DNA from: Alphaproteobacteria bacterium
Lineage (GTDB): Bacteria; Pseudomonadota; Alphaproteobacteria; Rhizobiales; Aestuariivirgaceae
DNA: 64,000 bases
Reading direction: 5' to 3'
NCBI GenBank assembly: GCA_028868695.1
Contig: JAGWTZ010000005.1
Coordinates: 32,727 to 96,726 of the forward strand
Of the stretch, positions 52,145 to 60,715 are shown piece after piece. Numbering within the stretch: position 1 is the first letter of the stretch; every line of letters starts with the position of its first letter. Both the position numbers and the translations under genes were made by a program. A model generated the notes under the pieces. It had not been told where the DNA came from, searched no databases, and was given only the letters and a program-made list of their open reading frames with translations.

Positions 52145-52915
52145 TCACTCTCCCTGAATCAGGCTGGCCAGCGCCTTGTTGACGACCAATGCCTTTTCAA
52201 CATGCGGCATGTGACCCGCCTGATGCTGGACCAGCACATTGTGCGTGAAAGCGGAAACCTTGGCCGTATCCATGGCATTGATGTGATCATCCGCGCCCCA
52301 AATCACCAGTCGTGGAATGCTGGCCGGAACACGCTCGCAAAGCGCAGGCAGCGCGGCGCCTTCCCAGTGTTGCATGAGGTGCGAGAGGGCCCTCAACGCG
52401 GCGCGGATGCCCGTCTTGTTCAAGTGGTCCACCAGCCGCTGGCCGAAGGCGAGGCTTGCAAGCTGCTGGCGCACAAACAGGCGCTGCAACACGGCATGGC
52501 CCTCTTCGGCGCTGTGCGCACCAAGCAAAGCATGGAGGAACAGATGATCCACACCATGGCCAAGGCCCAGTGGCGCGATCAATGAAAGTGAGCGCACGGC
52601 TTCAGGCACCGTTGCAGCCAGGGCGATTGCAAAGGCCGCGCCAAGCGAATGGCCAACGAAATGGGCCGGGCCGACGCCGGAGGCCAACAGGTCTTGGCGC
52701 AGCTGCAGCGCAAACTCCTCCAAGCCCAAATCCACCTTCAGGCTTGGGTTGCTGCCATGGGCCGGCAGTTCGACGGTGTGCACGCTTGCCAGGGGCAGCA
52801 AGGCCGGAAGATTGCCCCCCCACGAGAGGGCGTCGGAACCAAAGCCGTGCAACAACAGGACTTGCGGCCCGCTGCCGCCCTGATGCCTGACCTTGAACAG
52901 CGGCGTGGCACTCAT
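52145..52915 (-). CDS. Alpha/beta hydrolase, similar to the hydrolase domain of AcoC-type acetoin dehydrogenase E2
   Basis: GPQVLLLHGFGSDALSWGGNLPALLPLASVHTVELPAHGSNP..., nucleophile elbow FVGHSLGAAFAIALA; directly downstream of a lipoyl-domain gene. Confidence 0.88.
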   Translation of the reverse strand: MSATPLFKVRHQGGSGPQVLLLHGFGSDALSWGGNLPALLPLASVHTVELPAHGSNPSLKVDLGLEEFALQLRQDLLASGVGPAHFVGHSLGAAFAIALAATVPEAVRSLSLIAPLGLGHGVDHLFLHALLGAHSAEEGHAVLQRLFVRQQLASLAFGQRLVDHLNKTGIRAALRALSHLMQHWEGAALPALCERVPASIPRLVIWGADDHINAMDTAKVSAFTHNVLVQHQAGHMPHVEKALVVNKALASLIQGE

Positions 52916-52920
52916 GGTGG

Positions 52921-53157
52921 TCAGGACGTGATGGTCATCAGTGTTGCGCCGATGGGGGCAAGGTCATCAAGGCTGACATGCAGGGCGCTCACAGTTCCCG
53001 CCACTGGCGCCTCGATTTCGATAGCGATCTTGGGCGTGGTGATTTCAAGCACCGCCTCACCTGCGGCAACCTTGTCACCGACCTGCTTCAGAATTCCGGT
53101 GATCTGGGCCTCTTCGATCTCATTGCCGAGTTGCGGCATGACGACTGCGGTTTCCAT
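52921..53157 (-). CDS. Stand-alone lipoyl/biotinyl-binding domain protein (78 aa)
   Basis: METAVVMPQLGNEIEEAQITGILKQVGDKVAAGEAVLEITTPKIAIEIEAPVAGTVSALHVSLDDLAPIGATLMTITS; ETTPKIAIE-like lipoylation loop with T-P-K. Confidence 0.88.
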   Translation of the reverse strand: METAVVMPQLGNEIEEAQITGILKQVGDKVAAGEAVLEITTPKIAIEIEAPVAGTVSALHVSLDDLAPIGATLMTITS

Positions 53158-53186
53158 TTTTCGACCTCACAAACTCTTGTTTCGTT

Positions 53187-55652
53187 TCAAAGCCCAAGGC
53201 GCGCCAGCTCAATGTGATCCCAGTTGCGCAAGCCTTTCTGGTTGCTGTCCTTGCCGGGGAAAAACTCTGACGTGACCAGATGGATGATGTCTTCAACCTG
53301 CGGGAAATAGGTGGTCTCCATGTCAGCGCCAGGCACAATCCAGTTGGGTGTGCCCAGCACACGCGGCGCGGCCTGCAAATGTCCAAAGGCGAAACGCGCA
53401 ACATTGGCGGCAATGGTATTGGTGAAAGCACCGCGCTCGGAAGCCTCGGACACGAGCAGGAGCCGGCCAGTTTTCTTCACCGAGGCGAGCAGCGTCTCAT
53501 AGTTGAAAGGCACGAGCGAGCGGGCATCAATTACTTCAGCCGAAATGCCACTGGTGGCATGCAACTGTTCCGCCGCCGCCAAGGCGGGATAGAGAGAAGG
53601 GCCGATGGTCAGGATGGTGAGATCAGTGCCCGGCCGCTTGATGTCCGGCTCGCCCAGCGGGATGCGGTAATAGTCCGCAGGCACGCCACCCTCATGGAAC
53701 AGCTCAACCGTGTCATAGAGGCGCTGGCTTTCGAAAAACACCACAGGGTCGTTGCTGGAAAGGGCCGAGGCCATCAGGCCCTTGGCGTCATAGGGCGTGG
53801 CGGGATAGACCACCTTGAGGCCGGGAATGTGGGTGACAAGTGCTGTCCAATCCTGCGAATGCTGCGCGCCATATTTGCTGCCCACCGAGAGGCGCAGCAC
53901 CACGGGAATTTTCAAGATGCCGGCCGACATGGCGTGCCACTTGGCGAGCTGGTTGAACACTTCATCGCCAGCACGGCCAATAAAATCGCCATACATCAGC
54001 TCCACCAGGCTGCGGCCGCCCGCCATGGCATGACCAACCGCCGTTGCGACGATGGCGGCCTCTGATATTGGCGAATTGAACAGCCGCTCATATGGAACGA
54101 TGTCGGACAGGCCGCGATAGACGCCAAAGGCCCCACCCCATTCGCGGCATTCCTCGCCATAGGCGATGAGGCTTTCGTCATGGATCATGTGATGCAGGAT
54201 CGATTCAAAAAGGCCATCGCGCAGGGTGATAGCGCGCAGGGGCGAAAGCTTTTCTCCCGCAGGGCCGCTGCCGGTGCGTGACTTCTTGGCGTCCTGCCGC
54301 ACACGGCCCGATGCATCGGCCGGGGCAAGAACCTTGGCTTCAGCCTGCGGCACGGGGATTTCCTCGTTGCTGAACATCAATTTGCCGATCAAAGTGGGGT
54401 CGGCATGAATGTTCACGGGCGGGGCGCAGGTGGGATCAACAGCCGCGGCGGTGATGGCCTTGATTGTGGCTTCCACCGACTGGCGCATGGCATCGACTTC
54501 GCTGCTGGTCAGCACGCCTGCGGCAGTCAATTGCGCGGAGAAACCGGCAATCGCGTCATGCTTTTCCCAGGCGGCAATTTCCTCCTTGGTCCGGTAGGCA
54601 TTGGCATCGGTGGTGGAGTGGCCGCTGATGCGGTAGCACTCCACATCCAGCAGCGCCGGGCCCTTGCCTTGGCGCAGCAATGCGCGTTTGCGGGAAACCG
54701 CGTCAGCTACTGCCAAGGGGTTCTGTCCATCGACGGTTTCAGCATGCATGGCTTGCGGGTTGATGGCGGCGCCGATGCGGGACAGCCTGTCCCAGCCCAT
54801 GGTTTCGCCGCTGGTCTGGCCGCCCATGGCGTAGAAATTATTGTTGAAGCAAAATAGCACTGGCAGGCCGCCCTTCTGGGCATCAGTCCACAATGTTTCA
54901 TACTGCGCCATGGCGGCGAAATTCATGGCTTCAAAAACCGGGCCGCAGCCCGTTGATCCATCGCCACTGAGTGCCACTGCAATGCTGGGGTGTTGCGCAA
55001 GCTTCAGCCGCAAAGCCGCGCCAGTGGCAATCCCCGCCGAGGCGCCGACAATGGCGTTGTTCGGGTAAGCGCCAAAAGGCGTGAAGAAGGCGTGCATGGA
55101 GCCGCCCATGCCGCCATTGAAGCCATTGGCCTTCATGAAAATTTCCGCCAGCAGGCCAAAGAGCAGGAAGCTCTCGGCCAAAGCCTTGGGGGTGTTGCCA
55201 GGCAAGGCCTTTTCCACCACGCGCATCAGCGCTCCGCCCTGATGCTGCTCCATGATGGCTTGCAATGACGAAGGCGGCAGCTTGGAAATGGCAGCCAGGC
55301 CCTTGGCGATGAATTCGCCATGGCTGCGGTGGCTGCCGAAAATCAGGTCCTCAGGCTCAAGCGCCAGCGCCATGCCAACCGCAGCCGCTTCCTGGCCAAT
55401 CGAGAGGTGGGCCGGGCCTTTGTAATTGTAAGCGATGCCCGCGTAGTTGCCCCGCGTCTTGAAGGCGTTGAGCATGGATTCAAATTCCCGCACCAGCAGC
55501 ATGTGGCGCAGAACTTCAATCAATGCCCCTTTACCGCGCGCCGCCACCTCGCTGGCGAAGGGCGTGTCATAGGCATGCAATGGAATTTCCGGGAAGGACA
55601 GGCGGCCCTTGCGGCGAGTGTGCTCAGGTTCAACGGCAATGGATTTTGGCAT
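53187..55652 (-). CDS. Thiamine-dependent dehydrogenase E1 with fused alpha and beta subunits (acetoin/2-oxoacid dehydrogenase-like)
   Basis: 821 aa: N-terminal E1-alpha (GPAHLSIGQEAAAVGMALAL, SGDGSTGCGPVFEAMNFAA) and C-terminal E1-beta (GEECREWGGAFGVYRGL...RLFNSPISEAAIVATAVGHAMAGGRSLVELMYGDF). Confidence 0.92.
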   Translation of the reverse strand: MPKSIAVEPEHTRRKGRLSFPEIPLHAYDTPFASEVAARGKGALIEVLRHMLLVREFESMLNAFKTRGNYAGIAYNYKGPAHLSIGQEAAAVGMALALEPEDLIFGSHRSHGEFIAKGLAAISKLPPSSLQAIMEQHQGGALMRVVEKALPGNTPKALAESFLLFGLLAEIFMKANGFNGGMGGSMHAFFTPFGAYPNNAIVGASAGIATGAALRLKLAQHPSIAVALSGDGSTGCGPVFEAMNFAAMAQYETLWTDAQKGGLPVLFCFNNNFYAMGGQTSGETMGWDRLSRIGAAINPQAMHAETVDGQNPLAVADAVSRKRALLRQGKGPALLDVECYRISGHSTTDANAYRTKEEIAAWEKHDAIAGFSAQLTAAGVLTSSEVDAMRQSVEATIKAITAAAVDPTCAPPVNIHADPTLIGKLMFSNEEIPVPQAEAKVLAPADASGRVRQDAKKSRTGSGPAGEKLSPLRAITLRDGLFESILHHMIHDESLIAYGEECREWGGAFGVYRGLSDIVPYERLFNSPISEAAIVATAVGHAMAGGRSLVELMYGDFIGRAGDEVFNQLAKWHAMSAGILKIPVVLRLSVGSKYGAQHSQDWTALVTHIPGLKVVYPATPYDAKGLMASALSSNDPVVFFESQRLYDTVELFHEGGVPADYYRIPLGEPDIKRPGTDLTILTIGPSLYPALAAAEQLHATSGISAEVIDARSLVPFNYETLLASVKKTGRLLLVSEASERGAFTNTIAANVARFAFGHLQAAPRVLGTPNWIVPGADMETTYFPQVEDIIHLVTSEFFPGKDSNQKGLRNWDHIELARLGL

Positions 55653-55693
55653 GGGGCACTGTTGTGAAATTGATGGTGCCGGATGCTACAACA

Positions 55694-55720
55694 TTTGTTT
55701 ATCAAAACAAACAATTGTTT
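55694..55720. promoter_or_regulatory. Candidate operator upstream of the E1-lipoyl-hydrolase-SorC genes
   Basis: TTTGTTTATCAAAACAAACAATTGTTT: overlapping perfect inverted repeats TTGTTT-ATCA-AAACAA (55695-55710) and AAACAATTGTTT (55709-55720). Confidence 0.5.
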
Positions 55721-55727
55721 TATTCAT

Positions 55728-56714
55728 TCATCCGTGGTCTGCCGTGGTCACTGCCGCTTCACCCGTCTCACCCATGTGACGCCCAATCTGTTCCACCAGT
55801 TTGTTGCGCGACAGCTTCGCCACCTGTGCGGGATAATCGCCCAGTTCGCGTTCGCGCGACACAACCGTGATGGTGCGGGTGAGGCGCGCGGCGGGCAAGG
55901 GCAGGACGCGCAGTGGCATGCGCTCCACGAAGCCGTCAATCAGCAGCGTCGGGGTGAGCATAGTGAAACCCATGCCGCTGCACACGCAAGCGGTGACCAT
56001 GCTGGAACGGTCCGCCTGGATAACCTGTTGCGGGTTGATGCGCAGGCGGCGCAGATGCTGCGTCACTTGCCGCCCGACGCTGGTTGAATCCGCAAAGCGG
56101 ATCAACGGCAAGCGGCGTTGCACCGCTTCCAAGCTGTCCGTGGGCCCGCGATAGGCAGATGGCACCACCAGCAGGAAGGATTCCTGCAGCACACCATGCC
56201 GCTCCAGCCCCTCCATGTCATAAAAGGGGTTGGACGTGATGGCGAGATCAGCGCGTTTGGTGCGCAGCAAAGTTTCATGGTCGCCACTTTGGCCGGCATG
56301 CAGCGTCACATCGCGCACGCCGAAGCCCTTCTTGGCCAACGCCACAAGGCCTGGGGTGAGCGTGGTGGCAATGGAAGCGAGGATGCCGAGGCGCAGCACG
56401 CTGATGGGCGTTGGGCCCTGGTGGCGCATTTCCATCTCGAGATCGCCCACAACGTTCAGGATGCGCGCGGCGTGGCGGTGCAGCAGCGTGCCTGCCTGGG
56501 TGAGGCGTGAAGGGCGCACGCTGCGGTCAATGAGTGTCACGCCATAGGCCTTTTCCAGCGTGGCGATGTGCTGCGAGGCAGCCGACTGGGTCAGACCCAG
56601 CATGCGCGCCGCGGCAGTCATCTGGCCGGACTCGGCCACCGCCTCGAACACCTCCATCGCTTTCAGGAGATTTGACCCGGAGGAGACGGCGCTCTTGATC
56701 TTGGATTTTCGCAT
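55728..56714 (-). CDS. LysR family transcriptional regulator
   Basis: LKAMEVFEAVAESGQMTAAARMLGLTQSAASQHIATLEKAYGVTLIDRSVRPSRLTQAG HTH; start at 56714 (MRKSKIK). Confidence 0.93.
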   Translation of the reverse strand: MRKSKIKSAVSSGSNLLKAMEVFEAVAESGQMTAAARMLGLTQSAASQHIATLEKAYGVTLIDRSVRPSRLTQAGTLLHRHAARILNVVGDLEMEMRHQGPTPISVLRLGILASIATTLTPGLVALAKKGFGVRDVTLHAGQSGDHETLLRTKRADLAITSNPFYDMEGLERHGVLQESFLLVVPSAYRGPTDSLEAVQRRLPLIRFADSTSVGRQVTQHLRRLRINPQQVIQADRSSMVTACVCSGMGFTMLTPTLLIDGFVERMPLRVLPLPAARLTRTITVVSRERELGDYPAQVAKLSRNKLVEQIGRHMGETGEAAVTTADHG

Positions 56715-56723
56715 GATGCCACC

Positions 56724-56738
56724 ATTAGAAATCCTAAT
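56724..56738. promoter_or_regulatory. Predicted LysR-type (T-N11-A) binding site ATTAG-N5-CTAAT
   Basis: Perfect 5-bp inverted repeat ATTAGAAATCCTAAT in the 75-bp divergent intergenic region between lysR and the mttB-like gene. Confidence 0.6.
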
Positions 56739-56789
56739 AGTGCATTCCGTCAATTGAGTTTTTTCTGTACCCATGGAATTCATCACGCC

Positions 56790-58322
56790 ATGGCGAGTGA
56801 GCAGGCATCGCGGCGCAGGCGCGCAACATCCGGCGCGGAAAGACAAGCCGCGCCACGCACACCCTATATTGACCGCAAGCTGGATACGTTCAGCGTGCTC
56901 AGCGAGGAAGGGCTGTCGCTCATAGAAGCCAATGCCGACACCATCCTGCATGAGACCGGCATGGACTTTGTGGGCGATCCCGAGATTCTCACGGTCTTCA
57001 AGGCGGCGGGTTGCGATGTGCGCGAAAGCCGCGTGCGCTTCGAGCGGGGCTTTTGCCGCCGGACGATCCAGGCAACGGCACCACGTGAGTTCATCCAACA
57101 CGCCCGCAACCCCGCCAACTCGGTAAAAATGGGCGGCAAGGCCACGGTGCTTTGCCCTTCATGGGGGCCGCCCTTTGTGCATGATCTCGACAAGGGCCGG
57201 CGCTATGCCACCTATGATGATTTCATCCGGCTGGTGAAGCTGCATCATGGCATTCCATGGCTGCACCATTCGGGCGGCGTGGTGTGCGAACCGGTCGATC
57301 TTCCCGCCAACAAGCGGCATCTGGACATGCTCTATGCCCATATCCGTTATTCTGACCGGGCCTTCATGGGTGCCTTTATCGGTGCCGAGCGCGCCGGCCA
57401 TGCCATCGACATGGCGCGCATCGTTTTTGGCGCGGATTATGTTGCGCAGAACCCGGTGCTTTATTGCGTCTCAAACACCAATGCACCGCTGGTGCTGGAT
57501 GCCAACATGTCCGGCGCGCTCAAGACCTATGCCCGCGCCAACCAGCCCGTGGCCTGCACGCCCTGGGTGCTCACTGGCGCAATGAGCCCGACCACCGTGG
57601 CCGGCACTTTGGCGCAAGTATTGGCCGAAGCCACCGCCTGTCTGGCCCTTGTGCAGCTCATCAACCCCGGCGCCCCCTGCCTGATGGGCAGCTTTGCCTC
57701 CACCATGTCGATGCAATCGGGTGCGCCAACATTTGGAACACCTGAAGCAGGCCTGATGGTTCTGGCGGCAGGGCAGTTGGCGCGGCGGCTGGGTGTGCCA
57801 CTGCATACCGTGGGCACGCTTTCGGCTTCCAAGCTTCCCGATGCGCAGAGCCAGCAGGAGGCAACCTGGGGCTTGCTCATGTCGATGTTCGCCGGGGCCA
57901 ATCTCATCAACCATGCCACAGGCTGGCTTGAGGGCGGGCTTGTGACTTCATTTGAGAAAACGATGATTGATGCAGACCTTTGCGGCAAGGTGGGCCGCTT
58001 CTTTGAGGGCATTGACTTGAGCGAGAACGCCCAGGCCATGAATGCCATCGCCGAAACCGGGCCGGGGCAGCATTTCCTTGGCAGCGATCACACGCGTCTC
58101 AATTTCATGTCGGCGCTGTTCCGTCCGCTCACGCCGGACAACAACTCATTCGAACAGTGGCAGGCGGAAGGCAGCAAGGATGCCGCCACGCGCGCCAATG
58201 TGCTTTGGAAACAAACGCTGGAACGCTACCAAGACCCGGGTCTCGACCCTGCAACGGATGAAGCCCTGAAAGACTATGTGGCGCGCGTGAAAGCCTCGCA
58301 GCCGGATGTGAATTACTTCTGA
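56790..58322 (+). CDS. MttB-superfamily trimethylamine/quaternary-amine methyltransferase (no in-frame amber)
   Basis: 510-aa uninterrupted ORF; LSLIEANADTILHETGMDFVGDPEIL, GPPFVHDLDKGRRYATYDDFIRLVKLHH, FGTPEAGLMVLAAGQLARRLGVPLHTVGTLSASKLPDAQSQQEATWGLLMSMFAGANLINHATGWLEGGL, typical MttB family. Confidence 0.9.
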   Translation: MASEQASRRRRATSGAERQAAPRTPYIDRKLDTFSVLSEEGLSLIEANADTILHETGMDFVGDPEILTVFKAAGCDVRESRVRFERGFCRRTIQATAPREFIQHARNPANSVKMGGKATVLCPSWGPPFVHDLDKGRRYATYDDFIRLVKLHHGIPWLHHSGGVVCEPVDLPANKRHLDMLYAHIRYSDRAFMGAFIGAERAGHAIDMARIVFGADYVAQNPVLYCVSNTNAPLVLDANMSGALKTYARANQPVACTPWVLTGAMSPTTVAGTLAQVLAEATACLALVQLINPGAPCLMGSFASTMSMQSGAPTFGTPEAGLMVLAAGQLARRLGVPLHTVGTLSASKLPDAQSQQEATWGLLMSMFAGANLINHATGWLEGGLVTSFEKTMIDADLCGKVGRFFEGIDLSENAQAMNAIAETGPGQHFLGSDHTRLNFMSALFRPLTPDNNSFEQWQAEGSKDAATRANVLWKQTLERYQDPGLDPATDEALKDYVARVKASQPDVNYF

Positions 58323-60715
58323 TGAAAAAGATCATTGTCATTGGCGGCGGCGCTGTAGGCCTCAGTGTGGCCTATCACTTGGGCAAGCGCGGCGGCTGTT
58401 CCGTGACATTGCTTGAACGCAACCAACTCACATCTGGCACCAGCTGGCATGCCGCGGGCATTGTAGGGCCGCTGCGGGCCACGGCGGCGATGACCCGGCT
58501 GGCTTCGCACGCCCTCACCCTGTTCCCGCAGTTGGAAGCCGAGACCGGCATGAGCACCGGCTATCGCCGCACGGGCGGCTATTGGCTGGCGCGCCAGCCC
58601 GAGCGCATGGATGAACTGCAGCGCATTTGCGCCGTGGGCCGCCACATGGGGCTGACACCGCGCATTGTTGCGCCCGGAGAAGTGGCCGTGCCGCAACTTG
58701 ATCTTTCGGGCCATGTGGGGGCCCTGATGGTGCCGGAAGACGCCAATGTCAATCCGGTTGACCTCTGCATGGCTTATGCCCGCGCGGCGAAGAACCTTGG
58801 TGTTACAATCCGCGAGGGTGTGGAAGTGACGCGCTTCCTGAAACGGGATGGGCGGGCCTGTGGCGTCGCGCTGGCTGACGGCAGCGAGATGGCCGCCGAT
58901 GCCGTGGTTCTCTGCGGCGGGGCATGGTCCAAGAAGCTGGCCGATGAGGCGGGCGTGGCGCTGCCGCTCCAGGCAGTGGAACACATGTATATCGTCACCG
59001 AGCCCATTCCCGGCCTGCCCAACCCATTCCCCGTGGTGCGTGATCTCGACACCGGCATTTACGTCAAGGGCGATGCCGGGCGGCTGGTGATCGGCGGCTT
59101 TGAGCCCAACGCCAAGGCTTGGAACGCTTTTGGCCCCGAGGGCAACCGCGCCTTCCTTGAAATGCCGGAAGACTGGGACCAATTCGGCCCCTTCATGGAA
59201 GCGGCCTTGGCGCTCATGCCGCAGCTTGCGGAAGTGGGCATCCAGCGCTTCATGAACGGGCCGGAGAGCTTTACTGCTGACACCAGGCCCCTGGTGGGCG
59301 AGACGCCGGAACTGGACGGGCTCTATGTGGCCGCTGGCATGAACTCCGTTGGCATCATGAGCTCGGCAGGGATCGGCGCTGTTCTTGCCGATTGGATCAT
59401 GGATGGGGCCGAGCCTCGCGACCTGTGGGGCGTGGACATTGCGCGTATTGACCCCGCCACCGCCTCACCAGAACACATGAAGGTGCGCATGGAAGAAGCG
59501 GTCTCCGATCTCTTCGCGCTGCATTGGCCCTTCAAGCAGCCCACAGCGGGGCGCGGCTTGCGCAAATCAGCCTTGCATGAACACTGGGCGGCGCAAGGCG
59601 CGGTCTTCGGCCTCACTGTCGGCTGGGAACGCGGGCTTTGGTATGCCCGAAGCGACGCCGAGCGGAAGCTGCCCTATTCGGTGGGCGATCAGCCATGGCA
59701 GAAGATTGCCGAACGCGAAGCCGCAGAGATGCGCAATGGCGCGGTGCTGCTTGATCTCTCGCCCTTCACCAAGATCGATGTGGCTGGCCCTGACGCGCTG
59801 GCGCTGCTCAACCATCTCGCAACGGCGCAGATGGATGTGGAACTGGGCCGTGCGGTTTACACGCTGATGCTGAACGAAAAGGGCGGCATTGAAGCGGATG
59901 TGACCATCACGCGGCTGCAGAAGGACAGGTTCCGCGTGACGTCGGGTGCGGCGACGCGGCGGCGTGACTTTACCTTCCTGCGCCGTGCCGCCAAGGGCCG
60001 TGATGTTGATCTGCGCGATGCGACAGAAGATTTCTGCACCATCGGCGTGATGGGTGCGGCCTCGCGCAGCATCCTCGCGGGCCTGTCGCAGGATGATTGG
60101 ACTGGCTTTGCCTTCAGCACGGCACGCGAAGTTCAAATCGCGAGCACAGCCTGCATCGCCACACGCATTTCCTATGTTGGTGAATTGGGCTGGGAAATCA
60201 CAGTGGCCAACGCCCACGCTGCGGCAGTGTTCGATGCACTGATTGCAGCTGGGGCCAAGCTGATGGGGCATTATGCCCTGAATGGTTGCCGCATCGAAAA
60301 GGGCTTCCGTCACTGGGGTCATGACCTTGGGCCGCAAATCACACCGCTGGAGGCTGGCCTCAGCTTCGCGGTGGATTGGGGCAAGCCATTCCGCGGCAAG
60401 GAAGCGCTTCTCAAGCAGAGGCAAGATGGCATCAGGCAACGGTTGGTGCTGCTCGATGTGCAGGGCCATCCGCTGATCATTCATGATGAACCCATTCTGG
60501 AGAACGGCAAGGTGGTGGGTCTCACCACATCAGGCGCCAAGGGCGTGCGCACTGGCCTGACGCTGGCGCTGGCGCTTGTGACCATTTCAGCCGGCGAAAC
60601 ACTGGCGCAAACTGCGTCACGAAGCTTTTCGATCGAAGTGGCCGGCAAGACGTGCGCCGCCACGGTTCTCACCAAGCCGCCCTATGATGCTGGTGGCGAA
60701 AGGATGCGCGGATGA
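58322..60715 (+). CDS. FAD-dependent oxidoreductase with GcvT-like C-terminus (dimethylglycine/sarcosine dehydrogenase family)
   Basis: IIVIGGGAVGLSVAYHLGKRG, SGTSWHAAGIVGPLR (HAAG covalent-FAD-type site), GcvT-like ISYVGELGWEITV and ALNGCRIEKGFRHWGHDL; TGATG overlap with the upstream gene. Confidence 0.92.
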   Translation: MKKIIVIGGGAVGLSVAYHLGKRGGCSVTLLERNQLTSGTSWHAAGIVGPLRATAAMTRLASHALTLFPQLEAETGMSTGYRRTGGYWLARQPERMDELQRICAVGRHMGLTPRIVAPGEVAVPQLDLSGHVGALMVPEDANVNPVDLCMAYARAAKNLGVTIREGVEVTRFLKRDGRACGVALADGSEMAADAVVLCGGAWSKKLADEAGVALPLQAVEHMYIVTEPIPGLPNPFPVVRDLDTGIYVKGDAGRLVIGGFEPNAKAWNAFGPEGNRAFLEMPEDWDQFGPFMEAALALMPQLAEVGIQRFMNGPESFTADTRPLVGETPELDGLYVAAGMNSVGIMSSAGIGAVLADWIMDGAEPRDLWGVDIARIDPATASPEHMKVRMEEAVSDLFALHWPFKQPTAGRGLRKSALHEHWAAQGAVFGLTVGWERGLWYARSDAERKLPYSVGDQPWQKIAEREAAEMRNGAVLLDLSPFTKIDVAGPDALALLNHLATAQMDVELGRAVYTLMLNEKGGIEADVTITRLQKDRFRVTSGAATRRRDFTFLRRAAKGRDVDLRDATEDFCTIGVMGAASRSILAGLSQDDWTGFAFSTAREVQIASTACIATRISYVGELGWEITVANAHAAAVFDALIAAGAKLMGHYALNGCRIEKGFRHWGHDLGPQITPLEAGLSFAVDWGKPFRGKEALLKQRQDGIRQRLVLLDVQGHPLIIHDEPILENGKVVGLTTSGAKGVRTGLTLALALVTISAGETLAQTASRSFSIEVAGKTCAATVLTKPPYDAGGERMRG

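Noticed and set aside
56790-58322. Pyrrolysine-containing MttB
   Set aside because: The ORF is full length with no in-frame TAG; it ends in TGA, so it is a non-Pyl family member.
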